DNA of 64,000 nucleotides from Sinonovacula constricta. Lineage: Eukaryota; Mollusca; Bivalvia; Cardiida; Solecurtidae. Location: positions 72,412,193 to 72,476,192 of the forward strand of contig CM017556.1 of the NCBI GenBank assembly GCA_007844125.1. Direction: 5' to 3'. This document shows, in pieces, positions 51,901 through 63,745 of the stretch. A program made the position numbers and the translations under genes. Below the pieces are notes generated by a model. It did no database searches and was not told the DNA's origin. It saw only the letters and a list, made by a program, of their open reading frames with translations. Positions within the stretch are counted from its first letter, which is position 1. Each line of letters opens with the position of its first letter.

Positions 51901-54690
51901 GTTCACCTGTAACATACTTCCATGCCACGACGTTCACCTGTAACATACTCCCATGCCACGCCATTTACCTGTAACATACTCCCATGCCACACCGTCAACC
52001 TGTAACATACTCCCATGCCACACCGTTCTCCCGTAACATACTACCATGTCACACCGTTCACCTGTAACATACTCCCATGCCACACCGTCCACCTGTAACA
52101 TACTCCCATGCCACACCGTTCACCTGTAACATACTCTCATGTCACACCGTCCACCTGTAACATACTCCCATGCCACACCGTTCACCTGTAACATACTCCC
52201 ATGTCACACCGTTCACCTGTAACATACTCCCATGCCACACCGTTCACCTGTAACATACTTCCATGCCACACCATTTACCTGTAACATATTCCCATGCCAC
52301 GACGTTCACCTGTAACATATTCCCATGCCACGACGTTCACCTGTAACATACTCCCATGCCACACCATTCACCTGTAACATACTTCCATGCCACACCGTTC
52401 ACCTGTAACATACTCCCATGCCACACCATTCACCTGTAACATACTTCCATGCCACACCATTTACCTGTAACATACTCCCATGCCACACCATTCACCTGTA
52501 ACATACTTCCATGCCACACCGTTCACCTGTAACATATTCCCATGCCACGACGTTCACCTGTAACATACTCCCATGCCACACCATTCACCTGTAACATACT
52601 TCCATGCCACACCATTCACCTGTAACGTATTCCCATGCCACGACGTTCACCTGTAACATACTCCCATGCCACACCATTCACCTGTAACATACTTCCATGC
52701 CACACCGTTCACCTGTAACATACTCCCATGCCACACCATTTACCTGTAACATGCTCCCATGTCACACCGTTCACCTGTAACATACTCCCATGCCATACCA
52801 TTTACCTGTAACATACTCCCATGTCACACCGTCCACCTGTAACATACTCCCATGCCATACCATTTACCTGTAACATACTCCCATGTCACACCATCCACCT
52901 GTAACATACTCCCATGCCACACCGTTCACCTGTAACATACTCCCATGTCACACCGTTCACCTGTAACATACTCCCATGCCATACCATTTACCTGTAACAT
53001 ACCCCCATGCCACACCATTCACCTGTAACATACTTCCATGCCACACCGTTCACCTGTAACATACTCCCATGCCACACCATTTACCTGTAACATAGTCCCA
53101 TGTCACACCATTCACCTGTAACATACTTCCATGCCACACCATTCACCTGCAACACACTCCCATGCCACACCGTTCACCTGTAACATACTTCCATGCCACG
53201 ACGTTCACCTGTAACATACTCCCATGCCACGCCATTTACCTGTAACATACTCCCATGCCACACCGTTCACCTGTAACATACTCCCATGCCACACCGTCCA
53301 CCTGTAACATACTCCCATGCCACACCGTTCACCTGTAACATACTTCCATGCCACACCGTCCACCTGTAACATACTCCCATGCCACGCCATTTACCTGTAA
53401 CATACTCCCATGCCACACCGTTCACCTGTAACATACTCCTATGCCACACCGTCCACCTGTAACATACTCCCATGCCACGCCATTTACCTGTAACATACTC
53501 CTATGCCACACCGTCCACCTGTAACATACTCCCATGCCACACCATTTACCTGTAACAAAGTCCCATGTCACACCATTCACCTGTAACATACTCCCATGCC
53601 ACACCGTCCACCTGTAACATACTCCTATGCCACACCGTCCACCTGTAACATACTTCCATGCCACGCCATTTACCTGTAACATAGTCCCATGTCACACCAT
53701 TCACCTGTAACATACTCCCATGCCACGCCATTTACCTGTAACATACTCCCATGCCATACCGTTCACCTGTAACATACTCCCATGCCACACCGTCCACCTG
53801 TAACATACTCCCATGCCACACCGTCCACCTGTAACATACTCCCATGCCACACCGTTCACCTGTAACATACTCCCATGCCACACCGTTTACCTGTAACATA
53901 CTCCCATGTCACACCATTCACCTGTAACATACTCCCATGTCACACCATTCACCTGTAACATACTCCCATGCCATACCGTTCACATGTAACATACTCCCAT
54001 GCCACACCGTTCACCTGTAACATACTCCCATGCCACACCGTTTACCTGTAACATACTCCCATGCCACACCATTCACCTGTACCATACTCCCATGCCACAC
54101 CGTTCACCTGTAACATACTCCCATGCCACACCGTTCACCTGAAACATACTTCTATGTCACACCGTTCACCTGTAACATACTTCAATGTCACACCGTTCAC
54201 CTGTAACATACTCCCATGCCACACCGTTCACCTGTAACATACTTCTATGCCACACCGTTCACCTGTAACATACTTCCATGTCACACCGTTCACCTGTAAC
54301 ATACTACCATGTCACACCATTCAGCTGTAACATACTCCCTTGCCACACCGTTCACCTGTAACATACTCCCATGCCACACCGTTCACCTGAAACATACTTC
54401 CATGTCACACCGTTCACCTGTAACAAATTTTCATGTCAGACGGTTCACCTGTAACAAACTTCCATGTCACACCGTTCACCTGTAACATACTCCCATGCCA
54501 CACCGTTCACCTGTAACATACTTCAATGTCACACCGTCCACCTGTAACAAACTCCCATGCCACACCGTTCACCTGTAACATACTCCCATGCCACACCATT
54601 CAGCTGTAACATACTCCCATGCCACACCGTTCACCTGTAACATACTCCCATGCCACACCGTTCACCTGTTACATACTCCCATGCCACACC
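39965..54690. repeat. 31-bp satellite array with higher-order repeats
   Basis: The unit is TTCACCTGTAACATACTCCC followed by ATGCCACACCG (31 bp), about 475 copies over 14.7 kb. Common variants are TTTACCTG for TTCACCTG, TTCCATG for TCCCATG and GTCACA for GCCACA. Blocks with the same variant order recur at spacings of 1209, 3441 and 4588 bp, which are 39, 111 and 148 units. Open frames of 60-92 codons recur with the same spacings and are by-products. The array lies upstream of the mucin gene. Confidence 0.97.
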
Positions 54691-54728
54691 GTCAACATAC
54701 GGCGTGGCATGGGAGTATGTTACAGGTG
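54663..54728. repeat. Inverted unit closing the 31-bp array
   Basis: 54663-54690 is a forward unit (CACCTGTTACATACTCCCAT then GCCACACC). 54701-54728 is its inverse with two mismatches, separated by 10 bp. The 28-bp arms can fold into a hairpin exactly where the 31-bp array stops and the 30-bp array starts. Confidence 0.93.
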
Positions 54729-54734
54729 TTCCCA

Positions 54735-57515
54735 TATGTAACTCAGTCACCTGCTACACACTCTCATGTAACACAGTCACCTGCTACACACCCGCATGTA
54801 ACACAGTCACCTGCTACACACCCGCATGTAACACAGTCACCTGCTACACACCTGCATGTAACACAGTCACCTGCTACACGCCCGCATGTAACACAGTCAC
54901 CTGCTACCACCCGCATGTAACACAGTCACCTGCTACACACCCGCATTTAACATAGTCACCCGTTACACACTCGCATGTAACACAGTCACCTGCTACACAC
55001 CCGCATGTAACATTGTCACCTGCTACACACTCGCATGTAACATAGTCACCTGCTTCACACCCGCATGTAACATAGTCACATGCTACACACTCGCATGTAA
55101 CATAGTCACCTGCTACACACTCGCATGTAACATAGTCACCCGTTACACACTCGCATGTAACATTTTCACCTGCTACACACCCGCATGTAACATAGTCACC
55201 TGCTACACACCCGCATGTAACACAGTCACCTGCTTCACACCCGCATGTAACATAGTCACATGCTACACACTCGCATGTAACATAGTCACCTGCTACACAC
55301 TCGCATGTAACATAGTCACCTGCTTCACACCCGCATGTAACATAGTCACATGCTACACACTCGCATGTAACATAGTCACCTGCTACACACTCGCATGTAA
55401 CATAGTTACCCGTTACACACTCGCATGTAACATTTTCACCTGCTACACACCCGCATGTAGCATAGTCACCTGCTACACACCCGCATGTAACATAGTCACC
55501 TGCTACACACCCGCATGTAACACAGTCACCTGCTTCACACCCGCATGTAACATAGTCACATGCTACACACTCGCATGTAACATAGTCACCTGCTACACAC
55601 TCGCATGTAACATAGTCACCTGCTACACACCCGCATGTAACACAGTCACCTGCTTCACACCCGCATGTAACATAGTCACCTGCTACACACCCGCATGTAA
55701 CACAGTCACCTGCTTCACACCCGCATGTAACATAGTCACCTGCTACACACCCGCATGTAACATTGTCACCTGCTACACACTCGCATGTAACATAGTCACC
55801 TGCTACACACTCGCATGTAACATTGTCACCCGTTACACACTCGCATGTAACACAATCACCTGCTACTCACTCGCATGTAACACAGTCACATGCTACACAC
55901 GCGCATGTAACATTTTCACCTGCTACATACCCGCATGTAACATAGTCACCTGCTACACACCCGCATGTAACACAGTCACCTGCTACACACCCGCATGTAA
56001 CATTGTCACCTGCTATACACTCGCATGTAACATAGTCACCTGCTACACACTCGCATGTAACACAGTCACCTGCTACACATTCGCATGTAACACAGTCACC
56101 TGCTACACACACGCATGTAACATTGTTACCTGCTACACACTCGCATGTAACATAGTCACCCGTTACACACTCGCATGTAACACAGTCACCTACTATACAC
56201 TCGCATGTAAAACAGTCACCTGCTACACACCCGCATGTAACATAGTCACCCGTTACACACTCGCATGTAACACAGTCACCTGCTACACACCCGCATGTAA
56301 CATAGTCACCCGCTACACACCCGTATGTAACACAGTCACCTGCTACACACCCGCATGTAACATAGTCACCCGTTACACACCCGCATGTAACACAGTCACC
56401 TGCTACACACCCGCATGTAACATTTTTACCTGCTACAAACTCGCATGTAACATTGTCACCTGCTACACACTCGCATGTAACAAAGTCACCTGCTACACAC
56501 CCGCATGTAACATAGTCACCCGTTACACACTCGCATGTAACATAGTCACCTGCTACACACCCGCATGTAACACAGTCACCCGTTACACACCTGCATGTAA
56601 CATAGTCACCTGCTACACACCCGCATGTAACATTGCCACCTGCTACACACTCGCATGTAACATAGTCACCCGTTACACACTCGCATGTAACACAATCACC
56701 TGCTACTCACTCGCATGTAACACAGTCACCTGCTACACACCTGCATGTAACATTGTCACCTGCTACACACCCGCATGTAACATAGTCACCTGCTTCACAC
56801 CTGCATGTACCATTGTCACCTGCTTCACACCTGCATGTAACATAGTCACCTGCTACACACTCGCATGTAACATTGTCACCTGCTACACACTCGCATGTAA
56901 CATAGTCACATGCTACACACCTGTATGTAACATTGTCACCTGCTACACACCCGCATGTATCACAGTCACCTGCTACACACTCGCATGTAACATAGTCACA
57001 TGCTACACACCTGCATGTAACACAGTCACCTGCTACACACCCGCGTGTAACATTGTCAGCTGCTACACAATCACATGTAACATAGTCACCTGCTACACAC
57101 CCGCATGTAACATTGTCACCTGCTACACACTCGCATGTAACATAGTCACATGCTACACACCTGCATGTAACATAGTCACCTGCTACACACCCGCATGTAA
57201 CATTGTCACCTGCTACACACCCGCATGTATCACAGTCACCTGCTACACACTCGCATGTAACATGGTCACCTGCTACACACCCGCATGTCACATAGTCACC
57301 CGCTACACATCCGCATGTAACATTGTCACCTGCTACACACCCGCATGTAACATAGTCACCTGCTACACACTCGCATGTAACATAGTCACCTGCTACACAC
57401 TTGGATGTAACATAGTCACCTTCTTCAAATCCACATGTAGCATAGTCGACCGCTCGTTTGTAACATAGTTACCTGTCATAGACTCCCGATGTAACAAAAT
57501 TACCTGGTGCTCACT
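54735..57515. repeat. 30-bp tandem array related to the 31-bp satellite
   Basis: The unit is CACCTGCTACACACCCGCAT followed by GTAACATAGT (30 bp), about 92 copies. It shares with the 31-bp unit a core that starts CACCTG, continues with ACA..AC.C and reaches CATG at the same distance, so the two arrays are probably diverged relatives. Long cysteine-rich frames on the minus strand (such as 56707-57291) are by-products. Confidence 0.95.
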
Positions 57516-58229
57516 CGCTGTTGCATAGTCAAGAAAAATGCTATATTCATGTGCATAGTTTGGTTTAACACATTGTGCATTATTTAATATTGTGACCTGA
57601 ACAAAAACAACACTGCAAAAGGAGTGTTCCATTGCTTTTTCAGACATACGTGGATATTTTACGAAAGGTTTTAGTTTTGAAAGTCGTGTCCGACAGCTTG
57701 TGCATAAGCTTTGTTGTTTCTTTAAAGGTCCCGCGATATGCCGTTTATTGATGTCATTTATCTCTATTAAAAGTGAACATGACAACCCACTCGTCACTAC
57801 AAACACCTCTAAGGGTGCGTTTTATCATAAATCTTTAGATCGTTTTTTTCTCTTAAGGATGGTTTTCCTTCTTAAAATCGTTTCATTAATGTTTCGGAAA
57901 TCGCTCTCAGAGCGAAATCGCTCTTAAATCTTAAGAGTGCTGTTGATCGATTTGCTTCCAATCGCACTGATGACAGTTTGTCGAAACGAAAGCCAAAGTC
58001 ACAATTTTCATACAAACAAAAATAAGCTTATTTATGAAGTTTTCGTGTGATTTTAAGCTGAAAGTAGCAAAGTTAAAGTGTCATGCAAAAATACAGACAT
58101 GTAGCTAAATACATAATGCAGATATTGTGGATTGAAATCCTTGTCCTAAACAATTCTTACTTAAGGTGAATACGGGCCTAGGAGTGATCGTAAGACCGAA
58201 ATTTAAGAATGTTATTCAATCGATATTAA
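57516..58229. other. Spacer with unassigned sequence
   Basis: A 137-codon minus-strand frame (57393-57806) runs out of the 30-bp array into this spacer and shows no recognisable domain. TTTAAAGGTCCCGCGATATG at 57721 may be a worn terminus of a family A element. I see no supported gene. Confidence 0.45.
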
Positions 58230-58618
58230 GATGTATGATTGAACGCATCCTTATTGTTTCCCATCCGAGCCACGCTGCACTATTTGCTTCTTTTAAACGG
58301 CGACAACCAAAGTAAGTTATTTTTAAATAGAGAAAACCATGTAACCACTTACCTTTGAGATTGCATGATATCATCATTATTTTGTATTATCCGCTTTGAC
58401 GTCGATGTCTATTTTAAGCAGAAATCCCCATCGTGCTTATTTTATAGAATTTATTTCACGATTCATACTCTCCAACAATTGAGCTTGTGTTCAAAATCAT
58501 TTTACTTAGACTAAAATAAGAGTTTATGAACATATTATGCCCAAATTTCAGATTAAATATGGGTAAGATAGATACTGTTACAAGCACTTGCTATATGAAA
58601 ACTGTCGGATACCAAGTT
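58230..58618. mobile_element. MITE family A, partial copy
   Basis: Right part, in the orientation of the copy at 31422-31909: GAGCCACGCTGCACTATT, CGCTTTGACGTCGATGTC, GATACTGTTACAAGCACT and the end ACTGTCGGATACCA. The left part is disrupted or replaced. Confidence 0.7.
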
Positions 58619-58737
58619 TAATAAACAAGTTGTCTGAAGCATAGTTTTAACAATATGCAAACTATCTTTATCAATCAAAAGTAAATAAGTTTGCATTAAA
58701 CCACAAATCCAAGAGCACGTGTCTGCTTTTAAAGGTG

Positions 58738-59872
58738 GTATCCGACCTTTTGAACCAGGGGTGGTATCCGACCCTTTGAACCAGGGGTGATATCCGACCC
58801 TTTGAACCAGGGGTGGTATCCGACCCTTTGAACCAGGGGTGGTATCCGACCCTTTGAACCAGGGGTGGTATCCGACCGTTTGTACCAGGGGTGGTATCCA
58901 ACCGTTTGTACCAGGGGTGGTATCCAACCGTTTGTACCAGGGATTGTATCCGACCGTTTGTACCAGGGATTGTATCCGACCGTTTGAACCAGGGGTGGTA
59001 TCCGACCGTTTGTACCAGGGGTGGTATCCAACCGTTTGTACCAGGGATTGTATCCGACCGTTTGTACCAGGGATGGTATCCGACCGTTTGAACCAGGGAT
59101 TGTATCCGACCGTTTGTACCAGGGATTGTATCCGACCGTTTGTACCAGGGATGGTATCCGACCGTTTGTACCAGGGATGGTATCCGACCCTTTGTACCAG
59201 GGATGGTATCCGACCGTTTGAACCAGGGACGGTATCCGACCGTTTGAACCAGGGATGGTATCCGACCGTTTGTACCAGGGATGGTATCCGACCGTTTGTA
59301 CCAGGGATGGTATCCGACCGTTTGTACCAGGGATTGTATCCGACCGTTTGTACCAGGGATGGTATCCGACCGTTTGTACCAGGGATGGTATCCGACCGTT
59401 TGTACCAGGGATTGTATCCGACCGTTTGTACCAGGGATGGTATCCGACCGTTTGTACCAGGGGTGGTATCCGACCGTTTGTACCAGGGGTGGTATCCAAC
59501 CGTTTGTACCAGGGATTGTATCCGACCGTTTGTACCAGGGATGGTATCCGACCGTTTGTACCAGGGATTGTATCCGACCGTTTGTACCAGGGATTGTATC
59601 CGACCGTTTGTACCAGGGATGGTATCCGACCGTTTGTACCAGGGATGGTATCCGACCCTTTGTACCAGGGATGGTATCCGACCGTTTGAACCAGGGACGG
59701 TATCCGACCGTTTGAACCAGGGGTGGTATCCGACCCTTTGAACCAGGGGTGGTATCCGACCGTTTGAACCAGGGGTGGTATCCGACCCTTTGAACCAGGG
59801 GTGGTATCCGACCGTTTGAACCAGGGGTGGTATCCGACCCTTTGAACCAGGGGTGGTATCCGACCGTTTGAA
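58738..59872. repeat. 26-bp minisatellite at a transposon junction
   Basis: The unit is GGTATCCGACCGTTTGTACC followed by AGGGAT (26 bp), about 43 copies. Variants alternate GTACC with GAACC, GACCG with GACCC, and GGAT with GGGT. Twenty of its bases match the inner part of the MITE A terminus (GGTGGTATCCGACAGTTTG) and the CCAGGGA part matches the MITE B terminus. The unit has no stop in several frames, which explains the 300-414 codon frames on both strands. Confidence 0.95.
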
Positions 59873-60371
59873 CCAGGGACGGATCCAGATTTTGGTGGGG
59901 TGGGGTATGAATCAAGTTCCATTCAACTTAATGGCAGCTATATATTTATATAGTATTTACTGCCATTAAGTATATATATATATATGTCTGTTGACTGCTA
60001 AGGTCGAAGTTAGGGTCCCCTACTGTGCGTATATAGACCATAACTTCGACCTAAGCAGTCAATAGACAAAATTTAATTTAAGGTTCTGGACCTGTAATGG
60101 TGACCTTCCACAATCCTTATTATGATACTGTTTCTTGAATCTGTACTACAAAACACATCGTACAGTGAATTTTTAAGGAACTTTACCGTTTGTAACTCAA
60201 GTTATGTACATTTTTATAAAGTGACCCTTGATTTTCAAAAACACCGTAAATTGTGCTGGAACAAAAAATGAAAAAGTACCATTTTTTCAAATTCTACTGT
60301 TCTATATTCAAATTTTTACCAATTTTCCTGTTACACAATCATGTCATGATAAATCAGAACAATAAGATTAC

Positions 60372-60955
60372 ATGTACCCCTGAGCAAAAATCTGAGTTTT
60401 TTTGGGTGTGTTTAAAAAATTACTATATCTATAAAAGCAAATATCTCAAGTTTGAAGCTAGTTAGACACATACAACTAGTTTTAAAATTTTCTGCAATAT
60501 GAACTGCCCATAATATGAGATTTTAAAGGCATTTTACCGTTCCTAATAAAATTTACAGAACTTTGCATACATGTACCCCCGCGCAAAAATCCGAGTTTTT
60601 TGGGTGTGTTTAAAAATTTACTCTATCTATAATAGCAAATATCTCAAGTTTGAAGCTAGTTAGACACATACAACTAGTTTTAAAAAATTTTGCAATATGA
60701 ACTGCCCATAATATTAGATTTTAAAGGCATTTTACCGTTCCTAATAAAATTTACAGAACTTTGCATACATGTACCCCCGCGCAAAAATCCGAGATTTTTT
60801 GGGTGTGTTTAAAAATTTACTCTATCTATAAAAGCAAATATCTCAAGTTTGAAGCTAGTTAGACACATACAACTAGTTTTAAAATTTTCTGCAATATGAA
60901 CTGCCCATTATATGAGATTTTAAAGGCATTTAACCGTTCCTAATAAAATTTATAA
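60372..60955. repeat. Three tandem 198-bp units inside the TTAA element
   Basis: Units begin ATGTACCCC at 60372, 60571 and 60769. Each contains GCAAATATCTCAAGTTTGAA and AACTGCCCATAAT. Subterminal or internal direct repeats of this kind are common in non-autonomous DNA transposons. Confidence 0.93.
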
Positions 60956-61348
60956 GAATTTGTAAAGATTACTATAATGAGACTGCAAGAGAATTTATAG
61001 CGAAAAATAACGTCAAAATGGTCAATTACAGATTATACACCTTTATACAAAAAAAATCCCCTACAGTTGATATAAGAGATGGAAATATGTATGTAAAACT
61101 GCATTATTACATGAAAACCTTCTCTTTACTGATTTTGGCTGGCTTGCGGGAAATATTTGAAATTAACCACTTTACACGTTTTTCGTAAAAAAATCCGACA
61201 GTTTAGGAATAATTGAGTCAAGCACTCTTTTGATATTAGTGACACTTGGTTGTCCCACACAATTTTGACCCCTGAACACATTTAAAAGTCCATCCTGGCC
61301 ATACGGAGAAAATATCAGACGAAGGTGAGCGAGCGTCAAACCATGTCG

Positions 61349-61666
61349 CTAACTCTTGCGGTTGGCATGCGAAGGCAAATTTAAATCACAAACACAAGAT
61401 GAAACAGTGCATTTTTCACCTGCACACAGGAAACCACCACAATTGTTATGATCCACTTCAACTTTACATGACTTTGTTGTCGGTAAACCACTATTTTTAC
61501 AATATCGCCCTCGACGATCACGCTGTCGAGCTCCCGGTTCCCTCATTTTTTGAGAAATGGGTAGCCCAATGACGTCATGGAAAATCCATATCACGTGGTG
61601 AAAAACTACTAAAAATAGCAAATACGAAACTTTACGACGAATGCTATTCAAATAAAACCGGATCAT
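61349..61666 (-). other. Cysteine-rich open frame inside the TTAA element
   Basis: 105 codons. The second half contains RRGRYCKNS, HNNCGGFLCAGEKC and SSCVC, a pattern that could be a zinc-binding fragment of a transposase. It lies near one terminus with no partner domains, and I cannot match it to a family. It may be a leftover of the parent element or chance. Confidence 0.3.
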
Positions 61667-62487
61667 ACCGAGTGCCGATGTTTACCAAAGTTAGTTACAG
61701 GTCCAGAACCTTAAAGGCTTAGTATTTTTAAGCATTCATGTATGTGCTTTCACAACTCTAATTCTTTTTTTATCTAGTTGGTTGGGGTGCATCCCCATCC
61801 CGACCCCTGGATCCATCCCTGGTTTCTAGCATGTAATCAAATTAATTATTATACCTGATAAATTATTGTACCTGAAAAGATCCTGCGAAATCTGTTAATT
61901 GGTGCCCTACATCTATGTGAAAAGTAAAAGTATGACACACCACTTGTCTTTACAAAAAAAAAATATATATTCCCTATCTGAGTCACTAGCAAGGTTAGCT
62001 ATTTTTGAACTAAGAAAACCACGTGACCACTTTTTGTTGTTGTTGAGATCACACTGTATGATCATCGGGGTAATCATCTCTGACGTCGGTTTAAATCCAA
62101 CCCCATAGTGCTTATTTATAAGTTTGGAATAAATGAATATTTCAAACGATATATTTCACAATTAGTACTTCTTACAGTTGAGGAAATATTATTAACACCC
62201 ATTTTTAGAAACTAAAGTATAAGTTAATGAATGAATTATTCAAACATTCTAGATATACAAATAGTCTGATATCACCTTCAATACATCCAGTATCAAAGTA
62301 TGGTTTTAATAAAATCATTTGGTATTAAGGTTATTTATCCAGAACATATGCGTAGGCACGAGCTTACGTAACTTTAAGGGAGCTATGACAGTAGTATCTT
62401 ACTCTAAAAGAATTTGGTTAATTTGATTTTTAAGTAAGTTCAAACTAGAATAACTTTGTAAACCACGACCAATAATGGAATAAACCA

Positions 62488-62740
62488 GGGATGGACCCGG
62501 GTGGGGGTCTAATCCACCCCACCCCACCCCGCCCCACTAAGCAGGTAAAACAATAGAGTTGTGAGGACACATACAAGTAAGCTTAAAAAATACTAAGCTT
62601 TTAAAGTAAATTTTGTCTGTTGACAGGACGAAGTTATGGTCCCTTACTGTGTATACATATCTAGTATTTACAGCGATAAAATTGAATGAATCTTGATTCA
62701 TACCCCCAGCCTCCACCACACCCTCAACCCCTAAAACTAA
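62488..62740. mobile_element. MITE family B, degraded copy
   Basis: It begins CCAGGGATGGACCCGGGTGG and shares AAGCTTTTAAAGTAAATTTT, TTTGTCTGTTGAC and GATAAAATTGAATGAATCTT with the other family B copies. One arm of the hairpin is deleted. No right terminus is recognisable. It keeps a single TTAA at the site occupied in the 59.9-kb copy. Confidence 0.7.
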
Positions 62741-63700
62741 AACAACTAATAAATATTCGAACTGCACGTGCGGTAAACTACATCATGTGTCTGTTTCAGT
62801 CATAAACAATATTCCGTGCTGATCGTGTGGTTCTCTGTTTTATCTACATACACCTAACTCAAACTGTGACCAAGACGCTTTAGTTTGTAAACACTAACCC
62901 CTCGGATACTCCACATTATTGAAAGAAAATGTTAAGCAATAAATGAATACCTATCAAAAAAGAGCAGCACAATTTCATTTATAATACGAACTGATTTATA
63001 TATACTTGACATACGTTATAAAGTGATGTGGTCTCAGTTTTGCGTAGCACTCAGAACATACCGGCTAATTTAAGTTTAGTTCTTCGTTACTATTTCATTT
63101 ATCAATATATTTTGTTGTTTATACAAAGACCTTTGGGCCTTCGTTGAAATACCGTAGCTTCCATTGGCTGTTTTGAAATGTACCGTAACTTGAAGAAGAG
63201 AGACAACTCTTCGTGACATATCGATTTTCAAGGGAATTAACTGCGACACGTGAGCAATGGCGCAGGTACGCATTTCGCACCTGCCAGGTGACTCATTAAT
63301 GTCGTAAAATATACTATTTTACTACAAAATTGGTAATTGCTAACCTCCTCTTGTCTTACTACAATTCACCAATTAATATATTGGTATATTTTGTTAAAAC
63401 GTAGTATCATTCTAAATGTAAACAAAGGACGCAAATCAACCTGGGTCACATAATTAGGGGCTCTCAAAGGGGAATCTCGATTAGTCACAGGTGACATCAC
63501 AACTTTGTTATTTTTCCTTTTTTATTTAATTAATATTAGAATTTCTAAGATATGTTCACTAAGTGTATGTAATCTACGTGCCATGAAAAGTGGATTAATT
63601 TTATTTTATGACCACAGCTGGACCTAGCGTAACGTCGCTTTAATCACAGGTAAACACTCAGGTGTGTCAACCTGCCACAGGCCTCACGGAAGCGTTCTCT
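62741..63700. other. Intergenic sequence before the right-edge gene
   Basis: AT-rich, with no recognisable exon or repeat borders. The promoter of the plus-strand gene probably lies at its right end. Confidence 0.5.
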
Positions 63701-63719
63701 TACATTTGAACAGGATCCG

Positions 63720-63745
63720 TCCGCCATTTTGAAAAGGAACAGGAA
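63720..63745 (+). promoter_or_regulatory. YY1-like and ETS-like sites upstream of the right-edge gene
   Basis: CCGCCATTTTG at 63721-63731 is the inverse of the YY1 core, followed within 15 bp by AGGAACAGGAAG, an ETS-type GGAA pair. They lie about 100 bp before the start codon, a typical place for these motifs near transcription starts. Motif evidence only. Confidence 0.4.

Larger units (their letters stand above)
60082..61710. mobile_element. TTAA-flanked DNA transposon, non-autonomous, 1.63 kb
   Basis: Inverted termini GGTTCTGGACCTGTAA (60082-60097) and TTACAGGTCCAGAACC (61695-61710) are perfect and flanked on both sides by TTAA (60078-60081 and 61711-61714). The family B copies at 36509 and 62488 have a single TTAA at the same place. 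TTAA duplication is typical of piggyBac and Kolobok superfamilies; I cannot choose between them. No intact transposase is present. Confidence 0.88.
59873..61822. mobile_element. MITE family B copy carrying a nested insertion
   Basis: The termini CCAGGGACGGATCCAG (59873-59888) and CTGGATCCATCCCTGG (61807-61822) are inverted repeats with one mismatch. Without the nested element it is about 320 bp. It contains the same internal hairpin sequence as the copy at 36509 (TGTCTGTTGACTGCTAAGGT and its inverse), here with a larger loop. It lies within a family A MITE. Confidence 0.85.
58731..62280. mobile_element. MITE family A copy split by nested insertions
   Basis: The left terminus AAAGGTGGTATCCGAC begins at 58731 and is followed at once by the 26-bp array and MITE B. 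The rest of the element resumes at 61823 (TTTCTAGC, then GAAAAGATCCTGCGAAATCT, matching the copy at 31422) and ends near 62280 in GTCTGATATCACCTT. Removing 58751-61822 leaves about 480 bp, the normal family A length. The right terminus is substituted. Confidence 0.8.

Noticed and set aside
44000..53900. Families of 60-92 codon minus-strand frames (WHGSMLQVNGVAWEYVTG type)
   Set aside because: Recurring echoes of the 31-bp unit; their spacing is useful for detecting higher-order repeats but they are not genes.
56707..57291. 194-codon cysteine-rich minus-strand frame (CVAGDNVTCG repeats)
   Set aside because: A 10-codon echo of the 30-bp unit, broken repeatedly elsewhere in the array. No signal peptide or other domain.
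39965..57515. CRISPR-like regular repeats
   Set aside because: Units are contiguous with no variable spacers and no Cas genes, and the genome is eukaryotic. They are satellites.
57393..57806. 137-codon minus-strand frame
   Set aside because: It starts in array sequence and runs into an unassigned spacer, with no domain, splice sites or composition typical of protein. Kept only as a note in the spacer entry.
58671..59922. Frames of 300-414 codons on both strands over the 26-bp array
   Set aside because: The unit has no stop in several frames on either strand, so three units (78 bp) cycle through open frames. No start context, domain or splice support.
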